Shown here in pieces: positions 39,883-50,673 of a DNA stretch of 64,000 bases. The notes beneath the pieces were generated by a model. That model was not told the origin of the DNA. It did no database searches and was given only the letters and a program-made list of their open reading frames with translations. Position 1 is the stretch's first letter, and each line of letters starts with the position of its first letter. The translations under genes were made by a program, and so were the position numbers. Location: positions 527,197 to 591,196 of the forward strand of contig NZ_JAOVZT010000002.1 of the NCBI RefSeq assembly GCF_025716945.1, written 5' to 3'. The DNA is from Geodermatophilus sp. YIM 151500 (GTDB taxonomy: Bacteria > Actinomycetota > Actinomycetes > Mycobacteriales > Geodermatophilaceae).

Positions 39883-40203
39883 TCAGCGCCGGGGGGTGCG
39901 GTCGCCGCGGCGACGCAGCAGCAGCGCCAGACCGCCGGCCAGCACCAGGGTCACCAGCACGCCGGCGACCCCGGCCAGGCCGCCGGACAGCCGGCCGCCG
40001 TCCACCCCGCGGACGGAGTAGTCGGCCAGCGGCGACCCGGCGGCGGCGCTGTCCTCCGCCGTGCCGAGGAAGCCCGCCCGTCCGGCGGCCCACTCCAGCC
40101 CGTCGGGGGAGCCGCTGGCGTACCAGCTGGCGACGCCGGCGACCAGCAGCGCGACGGCGACGCCGACGAGCCAGACGGTGCGCGTGCGGGGACGGCGGCT
40201 CAC
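39883..40203 (-). CDS. PDGLE-domain (CbiN/NikN-like) accessory subunit
   Basis: A 106-residue protein with two helices (VWLVGVAVALLVAGVASWYA and GVAGVLVTLVLAGGLALLL) separated by an external loop starting with SPDGLEWAAG, the PDGLE signature. These subunits pair with CbiM/NikM in cobalt or nickel uptake. GTG 40203 overlaps the CbiM stop. Confidence 0.85.
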   Translation of the reverse strand: MSRRPRTRTVWLVGVAVALLVAGVASWYASGSPDGLEWAAGRAGFLGTAEDSAAAGSPLADYSVRGVDGGRLSGGLAGVAGVLVTLVLAGGLALLLRRRGDRTPRR

Positions 40204-40955
40204 CGTGCGCTCCCGGTCGGGTCGAGCCGCCCGGTGTCGGTGCGCACGGTGTCGGTGCGCACGGTGTCGGTGCGCCCGGTGTCGGTGCGCGGCGCCAGCC
40301 CCGTCCGGGCCAGGTGCCGGGCGCCGCGCACCAGGTCCGGCCGCACCGCCACGACCGCGCCGAGCACCGCCACGGTGATCGCCGCCTCGCCCAGACCGAT
40401 CAGGCCGTGGACGCCGGTCATGAACGCCGCGACCGTGCCGACCGGGACGTCGGCGACCCCGCCGGCCGCGAACAGCGCGGTGAACACCAGCGCGGCCGCG
40501 GGCACCGACAGGAAGGCGCCCAGGCCTGCGCCGGCGAGCACCGCCGTGCGCGACCGGGACCACACGGCGGTCGTCGCACGCAGCAGCCCCCAGCCCACCA
40601 GGACGGTGACCAGCCCGACGAGGACGACGTTGGTGCCGAGCGCGACCAGGCCGCCGTCGGCGAAGAAGACGGCCTGCACCAGCAGCACGACCGTCATGCA
40701 CAGGACCGCCGTCCACGGACCGACCAGGGCCGCCGTGAGCGCGCCGCCCATGAGGTGGCCGCTGGTCCCGGCCGCGACGGGGAAGTTCATCATCTGCACC
40801 GCGAAGACGAAGCAGGCGGTCAGGCCGGCCAGGGGAGCGGTGAGGTCGTCGAGCTCGCGGCGCGACTGCCGGAGGGCGACGGCCACGGTGCCGGCGGCCA
40901 GCGCTGCGGTGGCCGCCGAGGTCGGGACGTCGAGGAACCCGTCGGGGACGTGCAC
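40200..40955 (-). CDS. Cobalt/nickel ECF substrate-binding component, CbiM/NikM type
   Basis: A 251-residue S component. The N-terminus is VHVPDGFLD; after initiator Met the His at position 2 is the metal ligand that inserts into the pocket. FVFAVQMMNFPVAAGTSGHLMGG is the conserved metal-binding helix, and about seven helices follow. GTG 40955 is the correct start: it exposes the His and has AGGAGG 5-6 bases upstream. The C-terminus has a repeated Thr-Asp-Thr-Val/Gly-Arg tail. The Nur-like operator upstream suggests nickel, but cobalt remains possible. Confidence 0.9.
   Translation of the reverse strand: MHVPDGFLDVPTSAATAALAAGTVAVALRQSRRELDDLTAPLAGLTACFVFAVQMMNFPVAAGTSGHLMGGALTAALVGPWTAVLCMTVVLLVQAVFFADGGLVALGTNVVLVGLVTVLVGWGLLRATTAVWSRSRTAVLAGAGLGAFLSVPAAALVFTALFAAGGVADVPVGTVAAFMTGVHGLIGLGEAAITVAVLGAVVAVRPDLVRGARHLARTGLAPRTDTGRTDTVRTDTVRTDTGRLDPTGSAR
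40231..40290. repeat. Four 15-bp tandem repeats in the CbiM-type tail
   Basis: Four near-identical units (core GGTGTCGGTGCGC) encode TDTGR/TDTVR pentapeptides at the C-terminus of the metal transporter, in frame. Confidence 0.9.
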
Positions 40956-40990
40956 GCTGCCTCCTGCGGATGCGCGGTCGGACCCCGCGG

Positions 40991-41013
40991 AGCTTATTGC
41001 ACCTCGTTTGCAA
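40991..41013 (-). promoter_or_regulatory. Nur-box-like operator on the metal ECF promoter
   Basis: Read on the minus strand, TTGCAA-ACGAG-GTGCAA (41013-40997) matches the published Streptomyces Nur-box pattern tTGCaa-N5-ttGCAA in 10 of 12 half-site positions or better. It is followed at once by TAAGCT (40996-40991), a TANNNT -10. Binding there would block RNA polymerase, as expected for a Fur-family nickel repressor. The regulator gene itself is not in the window. Confidence 0.6.
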
Positions 41014-41106
41014 CTGCAGGTGGTTCGCAGCCGCGGAGGGCGGCGAGCGGCGATCCGGGGGGCGCGCAACACGGACGCAACGTGCGGCGGGGACACGCGG
41101 CGCGGA

Positions 41107-41146
41107 GTTCACGACGCCGAAACGTGCGCGTGCCGCCGTCGGAAAC
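41107..41146 (+). promoter_or_regulatory. Candidate GlnR boxes upstream of amt
   Basis: TTCAC-N6-GAAAC (41108-41123) fits the GlnR pattern gTnAC-N6-GaAAC with one mismatch. A second, weaker GTGCC-N7-GAAAC (41130-41146) follows about two helical turns on. GlnR activates amt-glnK-glnD in actinomycetes, so location supports the call. Confidence 0.4.
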
Positions 41147-41237
41147 AGTCGGACGGCACGGTGGTCGCCGACCCCACCAGCCCGTTTCCGGGCCTCTCGA
41201 CGCGGCCGCAGGCCGACGACCCCGACAGGAGGTTGCC

Positions 41238-42940
<1,703 letters not shown>

Positions 42941-42945
42941 AAGGA

Positions 42946-43041
42946 CCCTCCTGCCCCCCGCCACTCGCAGGCTCGCGGCGGGACCTTGCAGGAGGGCCGT
43001 CCCGCCCCCCGCCACTCGCGGCGGGACCCTGCAGGAGGGCC
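42946..43041. repeat. Nested direct/inverted repeats between glnK and glnD
   Basis: CCCTCCTGC (42946-42954) can pair with GCAGGAGGG at 42988-42996 or with a second copy at 43031-43039. Between them the block CCCCCCGCCACTCGC recurs, and CCCGCC/GGCGGG makes an inner stem. It could be a terminator, attenuator or a duplicated dispersed repeat. Confidence 0.6.
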
Positions 43042-43151
43042 GGATTCTCGGCCCGCTGAGCTCCGCCGGCCGGGGTGGTGGTCCGTCCACCACCCCGGCC
43101 GGCGCCGTCCGGCCGGCGTCCGGGACCGGACGGCGACCTCGAGGGGGAGAC

Positions 43152-45548
43152 GTGCTGGACCAGACGGCCCTGCCGGGCATGACCCGCGCCGACCGCGTCG
43201 CGGCGCTCGACGGGTGGCTCGCGACGCTGCTCGACGACGCCGTCGCCGGCACCCCGCCACCGCGCCGCCGCCGCGGCGGCCCGCCGCCGCGGACCGGCAC
43301 CGACGGCATCGCGCTCGTCGCCGTCGGCAGCCTCGGCCGCCGGGAGCCGGCGCCGCACGGCGACCTCGACCTGGTGCTGGTGCACGACGACCGCCCGGAG
43401 ATCGCCGCCGTCGCCGACGCGCTGTGGTACCCGATCTGGGACGCCGGCCTGCGGCTGGACCACTCCGTGCGGTCGGTCCCCGAGGCGGTGGCGGTGGCCG
43501 GCACCGACGTCAAGGCCGGGCTCGGGCTGCTCGACGCCCGGTTCGTGGCCGGGGATGCCGGGCTCGCGGGGGCCCTGCGGTCGGCGACCCTCGCCGGCTG
43601 GCGGCAGTCGGCGTCGCGGCTGCTGCCGCACCTGCGCGACCTGCGCCGCGATCGGGGCCGCGTCGTCGGCGAGCTCGCCTTCCTGCTCGAGCCGGACCTC
43701 AAGGAGGCCTACGGCGGACTGCGGGAAGGGCAGGTGCTGCGGGCCGTGGCCGCCGCGCAGCTGGCCGACGAGCCGCCCGCCGAGGTCGAGGCGGGCTACG
43801 CCTTCCTGCTCGACGTCCGCGACGAGCTGCGCCGGCGCACCGGCCGGGCGGGTGACGTGCTGGTGCGCCAGGAGCAGCGGCCGATCGCCGCGGCGCTCGG
43901 GCTGCCCGACGAGGACGTCCTGCTGCGCGAGGTCAGCCTCGCCGGCCGCCGGCTGGCCTTCGTCGCCGACGAGACGTGGCGGCGGGTCGAGGCCGCGCTG
44001 GTCCGCCGGCCGCGCGGGCGCTACCGGCGGGTGCGGCGCGAGCCGCTCGCCGAGGGCGTCGTCCGCCAGGGCGACGAGGTCGTGCTCGCCCGCGACGCGA
44101 AGCCGGCGGCCGATCCCGGCCTGCTCGTCCGGGCGGCGGCCGCCGCCGCCCGCGCCGACCTCCCGCTGTCGCCGTACACGCTCAAGGTGCTCGCGGTGCA
44201 CACCGCGCCGCTGCCGGAGCCGTGGCCCGCCGAGGTGCGGTGGTCGTTCCTGCGGCTGCTGGCCGGCGGCCGGTCCGCGGTGGCCGTGCTCGAGCAGCTG
44301 GACCAGGAGGGTCTGCTCTCGCGGCTGCTGCCGGAGTGGGACCGGGTCCGCTCGCTGCCGCAGCGGCACCCGTGGCACCGGTTCACCGTCGACCGGCACC
44401 TGGTCGAGGCGGCCGCGGCGGCGGCCGAGCTCACCCGCGACGTCGACCGGCCCGACCTGCTGCTGGTCGCCGCGCTGCTGCACGACATCGGCAAGGGCTG
44501 GCCGGGTGACCACAGCGTCACGGGCGAGCCGGTGGCCGCCCGGATCGCCACCCGGATGGGCTTCGCATCCCCCGACGTCGCCGTCCTGGGGACGCTGGTG
44601 CGCCACCACCTGCTGCTGCCCGACACCGCGACGCGGCGCGACATCGACGACCCGGCGACGGTCGACCGGGTGGCGGCCACCATCGGGCACGACCCCGCGG
44701 TGCTGCAGCTGCTGCACGCGCTGGCCCAGGCCGACGGCGCGGCGACCAGCGCGTCGGCCTGGTCGCCGTGGAAGGCCCACCTCGTCGCGGCGCTGGTCGC
44801 CCGCGTGCAGGCCCGCCTCGGCGCGGCGGTCGCGACCGAGCCGGAGCCGGTCCTGTCGCCGAGCCCGCCGCAGGTGGTCGCGGCGGCCGGTCCGACCGGG
44901 GAGTCCGGCGCGGTGGCGGTCGGCATCCAGGACGTCGCCGACGGCCAGCAGGTCACCATCGGCGCGCCCGACCGGCCCGGCATGCTCAGCTGCTGCGCCG
45001 GGGTGCTGGCGCTCAACCAGCTCGACGTGCGGGCGGCCAAGCTGTCGGTCACCGACGGCTACGGGACGGCGGTGTTCGCCGTCCGGCCCCGCTTCGGCCG
45101 GGCGCCGGTGCCGCAGCTGCTCGCCGACGGCGTCCGCGCCGCCCTCGACGGGACGCTGCCGCTGGCCGAGCGCCTGCGCCAGCGCGAGGCCGACTACCGG
45201 CAGGACGCGGGGCGGTCGGCGCCGCCGCGGATCTCCTGGCACGACGCCGAGGTCTCCGGCGACGCGGCCGGGATCGTCGAGGTGCGGGCCGCCGACGGGG
45301 CGGGACTCCTGTACCGGATGACCGCCGCGCTGGCCGCCGAGGGGCTGGACGTGACCTCGGCGCGGGTGGAGACGCTCGGCGGCGACGCCGTCGACTCGTT
45401 CTACGTGTGCTCCCCGGACGGCACGCCGCTGGATCCCGAGCACCGGGGCAGGATCGAGTCCGCCCTGACCGCCGCCGCCCGCGGCGTGGTGCCCGACCTC
45501 CCGGCGGTGCCGTCGGGGGTCGGGGCGGACGCCGACACGCCGCGCTGA
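43152..45548 (+). CDS. glnD: PII nucleotidyltransferase (GlnD)
   Basis: A 798-residue bifunctional enzyme that modifies and demodifies GlnK in response to glutamine. The nucleotidyltransferase domain has VAVGSLGRREPAPHGDLDLVLVHDD near the N-terminus, the HD hydrolase domain VAALLHDIGKGWPGDHS near residue 445, and two C-terminal ACT domains (VTIGAPDRPGMLSCCAGVLA and IVEVRAADGAGLLYRMTAAL). GTG 43152 follows GAGGGGGAGA. The 211-base gap from glnK contains the repeats above. Confidence 0.96.
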   Translation: MLDQTALPGMTRADRVAALDGWLATLLDDAVAGTPPPRRRRGGPPPRTGTDGIALVAVGSLGRREPAPHGDLDLVLVHDDRPEIAAVADALWYPIWDAGLRLDHSVRSVPEAVAVAGTDVKAGLGLLDARFVAGDAGLAGALRSATLAGWRQSASRLLPHLRDLRRDRGRVVGELAFLLEPDLKEAYGGLREGQVLRAVAAAQLADEPPAEVEAGYAFLLDVRDELRRRTGRAGDVLVRQEQRPIAAALGLPDEDVLLREVSLAGRRLAFVADETWRRVEAALVRRPRGRYRRVRREPLAEGVVRQGDEVVLARDAKPAADPGLLVRAAAAAARADLPLSPYTLKVLAVHTAPLPEPWPAEVRWSFLRLLAGGRSAVAVLEQLDQEGLLSRLLPEWDRVRSLPQRHPWHRFTVDRHLVEAAAAAAELTRDVDRPDLLLVAALLHDIGKGWPGDHSVTGEPVAARIATRMGFASPDVAVLGTLVRHHLLLPDTATRRDIDDPATVDRVAATIGHDPAVLQLLHALAQADGAATSASAWSPWKAHLVAALVARVQARLGAAVATEPEPVLSPSPPQVVAAAGPTGESGAVAVGIQDVADGQQVTIGAPDRPGMLSCCAGVLALNQLDVRAAKLSVTDGYGTAVFAVRPRFGRAPVPQLLADGVRAALDGTLPLAERLRQREADYRQDAGRSAPPRISWHDAEVSGDAAGIVEVRAADGAGLLYRMTAALAAEGLDVTSARVETLGGDAVDSFYVCSPDGTPLDPEHRGRIESALTAAARGVVPDLPAVPSGVGADADTPR

Positions 45549-45637
45549 GCCCGCCGTCCCCGGTTCTGTCGGTGGTCCGTGCCAGGTTCGCAGACCAGCG
45601 GGACGGAACGGTCCCACCTGGCGAGAGGAGTCCCGGA

Positions 45638-45829
45638 GTGGACGGCCGGCTGTGGACCTGCCCCACGTGCGACGACGTCCGCGAGTTCGTGCAGCCGCCC
45701 TGCCCCGACGGCCACACCGACGACCGCGGCGAGTGCCCCGAGTGGGCTTGCGCCGGGTGCGGTTACGCGTACCTGCTCGGCGACGTCCCGGTGGGAATCG
45801 CGGCGCGGCCGGTCGGCCGGGCGGCCTGA
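45638..45829 (+). CDS. Small cysteine-rich zinc-ribbon protein
   Basis: A 63-residue protein with CPTC, CPDGH and CPEWACAGC, enough ligands for one or two zinc sites, and a C-terminal YAYLLGDVPVGIAARPVG. GTG 45638 has AGAGGAG about 7 bases upstream. It stands between glnD and ffh with 88 and 151 bases around it. No function is assignable; a nucleic-acid or protein-binding ribbon is plausible. Confidence 0.7.
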   Translation: MDGRLWTCPTCDDVREFVQPPCPDGHTDDRGECPEWACAGCGYAYLLGDVPVGIAARPVGRAA

Positions 45830-45924
45830 GGGCGGACCTCGCTGCCCCACGCCTCGCGAGCACGCCGTTGGGCCCCGCGCCGAGGCGGGACCCGGACGAC
45901 GGCGGCGGCCGAGTTCCTCCTCGA

Positions 45925-45930
45925 TACCCT
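45925..45930 (+). promoter_or_regulatory. Candidate -10 element for ffh
   Basis: TACCCT lies 50 bases before GTG 45981; a clear -35 is not visible. Confidence 0.3.
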
Positions 45931-45980
45931 GGCAGCAGGGTGCGCGGCCCGCCGCGCCCAGTGACTCCCGAGGACGTGTT

Positions 45981-47585
45981 GTGTTCGAGACCCTCTCCGA
46001 TCGCCTCGACAAGGTCTTCACCGGCCTGCGCGGCAAGGGCCGGCTGAGCGACGCAGACATCGACGCCACCGCGCGCGAGATCCGCATCGCGCTGCTGGAG
46101 GCCGACGTCGCGCTCCCGGTGGTGCGCGCCTTCATCACCGCGGTCAAGGACCGGGCCCGCGGGGCGGAGGTGTCCCAGGCGCTCAACCCGGCCCAGCAGG
46201 TCATCAAGATCGTCAACGAGGAGCTCATCAGCATCCTCGGCGGCGAGACCCGCCGGCTGCGCCACGCCAAGACCGCGCCGACGGTCATCATGCTCGCCGG
46301 CCTGCAGGGCTCCGGCAAGACCACCCTGGCCGGCAAGCTGGGCCGCTGGCTGAAGAGCCAGGGGCACACGCCCCTGCTGGTGGCGGCCGACCTGCAGCGG
46401 CCCAACGCGGTCAACCAGCTGTCGATCGTCGCCGGCCAGGCCGGGGTCGACGTGTTCGCCCCCGAGCCCGGCAACGGCGTGGGCGATCCGGTGCGGGTGG
46501 CCGCCGAGTCCATCGAGCACGCCCGGCGCACGATGCACGACGTCGTCGTCGTCGACACCGCGGGCCGGCTGGGCATCGACGCGGAGCTGATGCAGCAGGC
46601 CGCCGACATCCGCGACGCCGTCCGGCCCGACGAGACCCTGTTCGTGGTCGACGCGATGATCGGCCAGGACGCCGTCACCACCGCGACCGCCTTCCAGGAG
46701 GGAGTCGGCTTCTCCGGCGTCGTGCTCACCAAGCTCGACGGCGACGCCCGCGGCGGCGCCGCGCTGTCGGTGCGGCACGTGACCGGCCAGCCGATCATGT
46801 TCGCCTCCACCGGCGAGAAGCTCACCGACTTCGACGTCTTCCACCCCGAGCGGATGGCCTCGCGCATCCTCGGCATGGGCGACGTGCTGACCCTGATCGA
46901 GCAGGCCGAGCAGGCCTTCGACGCCGACCAGGCCGAGAAGATGGCCGGCAAGCTGGTCAGCCGGGAGGGTTTCACGCTCGAGGACTTCCTCGAGCAGATG
47001 ACCGCCATCCGCAAGATGGGTCCGATCGCCAACCTGCTCGGCATGCTGCCCGGCGCGGGGCAGATGAAGGAGCAGCTCAAGCAGGTCGACGACCGCGACC
47101 TCGACCGCACCGCGGCGATCATCCGGTCGATGACGCCGGAGGAGCGGGTCAACTCCAAGATCATCAATGCCTCGCGGCGGGTGCGGATCGCCAACGGCTC
47201 GGGGGTCAGCGTCACCGACGTCAACCAGCTGCTGGACCGCTTCGCCCAGGCCCAGAAGATGATGGGGCAGATGGCCGGCAGCATGGGTCTGCCCGGCATG
47301 GGGCCGATGTCGAAGAAGGCCCGGGGCCGCCAGATGCAGGCCCAGTCGCGCGGCAAGGGCAAGAAGGGCAAGGGCAAGAAGGGTGGCCCCTCCCGGCGCC
47401 CGGTGGGCGCGCCCGGACTGCCGCCCGGCGCGGGCCTCCCCGGCGGTGGCTTCCCCGGCGGCTTCCCCGGTGCGCCGGGGGCGGGCGGGCCGGGCGGGAT
47501 GCCCGGGCTGCCGCCCGGCCAGGCGCTGCCCGACCTGACCAAGCTGCGGTTCGACCAGCCCGGGGACGAACGGCCCTCCCGGTGA
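45981..47585 (+). CDS. ffh: Signal recognition particle protein Ffh
   Basis: A 534-residue SRP54 GTPase that binds signal sequences and 4.5S RNA. The N domain FETLSDRLDKVFTGLRGKG opens the protein. The G domain has GLQGSGKTTLAGKLG, DTAGRLGID and TKLDGDARGG. The Met-rich M domain (KMGPIANLLGMLPGAGQMKEQ) follows. A lysine stretch (GKGKKGKGKKGG) and a Gly/Pro-rich tail of about 60 residues exceed the usual length. No 4.5S RNA gene was recognised here. It overlaps the amidohydrolase gene by GTGA. Confidence 0.97.
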   Translation: MFETLSDRLDKVFTGLRGKGRLSDADIDATAREIRIALLEADVALPVVRAFITAVKDRARGAEVSQALNPAQQVIKIVNEELISILGGETRRLRHAKTAPTVIMLAGLQGSGKTTLAGKLGRWLKSQGHTPLLVAADLQRPNAVNQLSIVAGQAGVDVFAPEPGNGVGDPVRVAAESIEHARRTMHDVVVVDTAGRLGIDAELMQQAADIRDAVRPDETLFVVDAMIGQDAVTTATAFQEGVGFSGVVLTKLDGDARGGAALSVRHVTGQPIMFASTGEKLTDFDVFHPERMASRILGMGDVLTLIEQAEQAFDADQAEKMAGKLVSREGFTLEDFLEQMTAIRKMGPIANLLGMLPGAGQMKEQLKQVDDRDLDRTAAIIRSMTPEERVNSKIINASRRVRIANGSGVSVTDVNQLLDRFAQAQKMMGQMAGSMGLPGMGPMSKKARGRQMQAQSRGKGKKGKGKKGGPSRRPVGAPGLPPGAGLPGGGFPGGFPGAPGAGGPGGMPGLPPGQALPDLTKLRFDQPGDERPSR

Positions 47586-48679
47586 CCGGGCCGGAGGACG
47601 CGCCCGCGCTGCACCTGTCCGGCGTCGTGCTCCCCGACGGCGAGCACCGCGACGTGTGGGTGCGCGGAGGCCGGTTCACCTTCGAGCCCGTGCCCGGCGC
47701 CGAGACCGTCGTCCGGGGTGGGTGGCTGGTCCCGGGCCTGGTCGACGCGCACTGCCACGTCGGCATCGCGACCGGCGGCACGCCGGTCGACGACCTGGCG
47801 GCCGCCCGCGAGCAGGCGCTCGCCGAGCGGGCCGCCGGCGTGCTGGCGTTGCGTGACTGCGGCTCCCCGGTCGACACCCGGGCCCTCGACCAGGAGCTCG
47901 ACCTGCCCCGGATCATCCGGGCCGGCCGGCACCTGGCCGCGCCCCGGCGGTACATCCCCGGGCTGGCGATCGAGCTGGAGCCCGACGCACTGGCCGAGGA
48001 GGTCCGGGTGCAGGCCCGGCGCGGCGACGGCTGGGTCAAGCTGGTCGGCGACTGGATCGACCGGGCGGTGGGCGACCTGGCGCCGGAGTGGCCGGCGTCC
48101 GCGGTGCGCGCGGCCATCGCCGCCGCGCACGAGGAGGGCGCGCGGGTCACCGCGCACACCTTCGGCACCGAGGCGCTGCCCGACCTGATCGACGCGGGCA
48201 TCGACTGCATCGAGCACGGCACCGGGCTGACCGAGGAGCTGATCGGCCGGATGGCCGCGCGCGGGACGGCGGTGGTGCCGACCCTGCTCAACGTCGCCAA
48301 CTTCCCCCGCTTCGCCGAGGCCGGGGAGCAGCGGTTCCCGACCTACGCCTCGACGATGCGGCGACTGCACGCATCGGCCGGCGCGGTCGTGCGGGCGGCC
48401 CACGACGCGGGCGTCCCGGTGTTCGCCGGCACCGACGCCGGGGGCGGCATCCGGCACGGCGTCATCGCCGACGAGGTGCGGGCGCTGCACCAGGCCGGGC
48501 TGCCCGCCGAGGCGGCGCTGGCCGCGGCGTCCTGGTCGGCGCGCGCGTGGCTCGGCCTGCCGTGCATCGAGGAGGGCGCATCGGCCGACGTGGTCGCCTA
48601 CGACACCGATCCGCGCGCCGACCTCGGCGCGCTGGCGAAACCGGGGGTCACGCTGCTGCGCGGCCGCGTCGTCGCCTGA
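47582..48679 (+). CDS. Amidohydrolase-family protein
   Basis: A 365-residue TIM-barrel metallohydrolase. GWLVPGLVDAHCHVGIATGG carries the HxH metal motif; later ligands are suggested by VTAHTFGTEALPDLIDAGIDCIEHGTG and FAGTDAGGGIRHG. It ends with the flanking beta-sandwich LLRGRVVA. The substrate is unknown (cyclic amides, imidazolonepropionate-like or dipeptides are possible). Its GTG overlaps the ffh stop, a linkage seen in other actinomycetes. Confidence 0.85.
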   Translation: MTGPEDAPALHLSGVVLPDGEHRDVWVRGGRFTFEPVPGAETVVRGGWLVPGLVDAHCHVGIATGGTPVDDLAAAREQALAERAAGVLALRDCGSPVDTRALDQELDLPRIIRAGRHLAAPRRYIPGLAIELEPDALAEEVRVQARRGDGWVKLVGDWIDRAVGDLAPEWPASAVRAAIAAAHEEGARVTAHTFGTEALPDLIDAGIDCIEHGTGLTEELIGRMAARGTAVVPTLLNVANFPRFAEAGEQRFPTYASTMRRLHASAGAVVRAAHDAGVPVFAGTDAGGGIRHGVIADEVRALHQAGLPAEAALAAASWSARAWLGLPCIEEGASADVVAYDTDPRADLGALAKPGVTLLRGRVVA

Positions 48680-48703
48680 CCCGGCTGGGACCGGCGTCGC
48701 CCT

Positions 48704-48744
48704 GCGCGGGAGGCGCCGCGTGGCGGGGCCGGAGGCTCCCGCGC
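48704..48744 (+). terminator. Hairpin after amidohydrolase gene
   Basis: GCGCGGGAG (48704-48712) and CTCCCGCGC (48736-48744) form a 9-bp perfect stem with a structured 23-nt loop. Confidence 0.4.
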
Positions 48745-48809
48745 GGTGGCGCGGGACACGCTCGACGCCGCGCCAGGGGGCACCTGGCCGCGTCGCCGGC
48801 CGGTAGGCC

Positions 48810-48815
48810 GACAAT
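48810..48815 (+). promoter_or_regulatory. Leaderless -10 element for proS
   Basis: GACAAT ends 6 nt before GTG 48822. Confidence 0.4.
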
Positions 48816-48821
48816 GTCGTC

Positions 48822-50642
48822 GTGCTCCTTCGGATGTCCTCGCTGTTCCTGCGCACCCTGCGCGACGACCCGGCCGACGCCGAGGTGCCCAGCCACCGGT
48901 TGCTGGTGCGCGCCGGCTACATCCGCCGCGCCGCCCCGGGCGGCTTCACCTGGCTGCCGCTGGGCTACCGGGTGTTCCGCAACGTGGAGCGCGTCGTCCG
49001 CGAGGAGATGGACCGGATGGGCGCCCAGGAGGTGCACTTCCCGGCGCTGCTGCCGCGCGAGCCCTACGAGGCCACCGGCCGCTGGACCGAGTACGGCGAC
49101 AACGTGTTCCGGCTCACGGACCGCCGCGGCGCCGACCACCTGCTCGGCCCGACGCACGAGGAGATGTTCACGCTCCTGGTGAAGGACCTGTACTCGTCGT
49201 ACAAGGACCTGCCGCTGTCGCTGTACCAGATCCAGACCAAGTACCGCGACGAGGCGCGGCCGCGCGCCGGACTGCTGCGCGGCCGCGAGTTCACGATGAA
49301 GGACAGCTACTCCTTCGACGTCGACGACGCAGGGCTGGACCGCTCCTACGCGCAGCACCGCGAGGCCTACGTCCGGATCTTCGACCGGCTCGGGCTGGAC
49401 TACGTCATCGTCTCGGCGATGTCGGGAGCGATGGGCGGGTCGAAGAGCGAGGAGTTCCTGCACCCGACGCCGATCGGGGAGGACACCTTCGTCCGCTCCC
49501 CGGGCGGGTACGCCGCCAACGTCGAGGCCGTCACGACCGTCGTCCCGGACGCCGTGCCGCTCGACGGGCTGCCGGAGGCCCACGTCGAGGACACCCCCGA
49601 CACCCCCACCATCGAGACGCTGGTCGCCGTCGCCCAGCAGCTCTTCCCGGACGCCGGCTACACGGCGCGGGACACGCTGAAGAACGTCGTCGTCACGCTC
49701 GTGCGCCCCGACGGCACGCGTGAGCCGCTGGTGGTCGGCCTCCCCGGCGACCGCGAGGTCGACGCGAAGCGGCTGGAGGCGCAGGTCGCCCCGGCCGAGG
49801 TGCAGCCGTTCACCGAGTTCGACCAGCACCCGCTGCTGGTCAAGGGCTACCTCGGGCCGCAGATCCTGGGCAGCGGGTCGAAGACCGGCATCCGCTACCT
49901 GGTCGACCCGCGCGTGGTCGAGGGCACCCGGTGGATCACCGGCGCCAACGAACCGGGCAAGCACGTCTTCAACCTGGTCGCCGGCCGCGACTTCGGGTGG
50001 GACGGCGTCATCGAGGCCGCCGAGGTGCTGCCCGGCGACCCGGCGCCGGACGGCTCCGGCCCGCTGGAGCTGGCCCGCGGCGTGGAGATCGGGCACATCT
50101 TCCAGCTCGGCCGCAAGTACGCCGAGGCGCTCGGCCTCCAGGTGCTCGACGAGAGCGGCAGGCTCGTCACGGTGACCATGGGCTCCTACGGCGTCGGCGT
50201 CTCCCGCGCGGTGGCCGCCATCGCCGAGTCCACGCACGACGAGCTCGGCCTTTGCTGGCCGCGCGAGGTCGCCCCGGCCGACGTGCACGTCGTCGCCACC
50301 GGCAAGGACCCGGCGATCTTCACCGCGGCCGAGGAGCTGGTCGCCGAGCTGGTCGACGGCTGGGGGCTGACGGTGCTGTTCGACGACCGGCCCAAGGTCA
50401 GCCCCGGGGTGAAGTTCAAGGACGCCGAGCTGCTCGGCGTGCCGACGATCCTCACCGTCGGCCGGGGGCTGGCGGACGGCGTCGTCGAGCTGCGCGACCG
50501 GGCGAGCGGCGAGCGGACGGACGTGCCGGTCAGCGGGGCACGGGACGCCGTGCTCGCCGCCGTCCGGGGCGGGTCGCAGCCGGCCACGGAGACCGGCGCG
50601 CCCGGCGCGGAGCTCGCCTGGTCGCCGACGCCGGGGGCCTGA
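48822..50642 (+). CDS. proS: Prolyl-tRNA synthetase
   Basis: A 606-residue bacterial-type class II synthetase. Motif 1 is near [22 protein letters not shown], motif 2 in [20 protein letters not shown], and motif 3 in [16 protein letters not shown]. The insertion (editing) domain spans about residues 225-400. The C-terminal anticodon-binding domain ends with [19 protein letters not shown]. Start GTG 48822 is favoured by the adjacent -10; ATG 48834 is the alternative. Confidence 0.97.
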   Translation: MLLRMSSLFLRTLRDDPADAEVPSHRLLVRAGYIRRAAPGGFTWLPLGYRVFRNVERVVREEMDRMGAQEVHFPALLPREPYEATGRWTEYGDNVFRLTDRRGADHLLGPTHEEMFTLLVKDLYSSYKDLPLSLYQIQTKYRDEARPRAGLLRGREFTMKDSYSFDVDDAGLDRSYAQHREAYVRIFDRLGLDYVIVSAMSGAMGGSKSEEFLHPTPIGEDTFVRSPGGYAANVEAVTTVVPDAVPLDGLPEAHVEDTPDTPTIETLVAVAQQLFPDAGYTARDTLKNVVVTLVRPDGTREPLVVGLPGDREVDAKRLEAQVAPAEVQPFTEFDQHPLLVKGYLGPQILGSGSKTGIRYLVDPRVVEGTRWITGANEPGKHVFNLVAGRDFGWDGVIEAAEVLPGDPAPDGSGPLELARGVEIGHIFQLGRKYAEALGLQVLDESGRLVTVTMGSYGVGVSRAVAAIAESTHDELGLCWPREVAPADVHVVATGKDPAIFTAAEELVAELVDGWGLTVLFDDRPKVSPGVKFKDAELLGVPTILTVGRGLADGVVELRDRASGERTDVPVSGARDAVLAAVRGGSQPATETGAPGAELAWSPTPGA

Positions 50643-50673
50643 TCGGCTCCCGGTCGGGCGCCGCGCGCCGGTC

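Noticed and set aside
40956-41090. Cobalamin riboswitch upstream of the CbiM-type gene
   Set aside because: The leader predicted from the -10 is only about 30 nt, and no conserved B12-box sequence is visible; a protein operator explains the region better.
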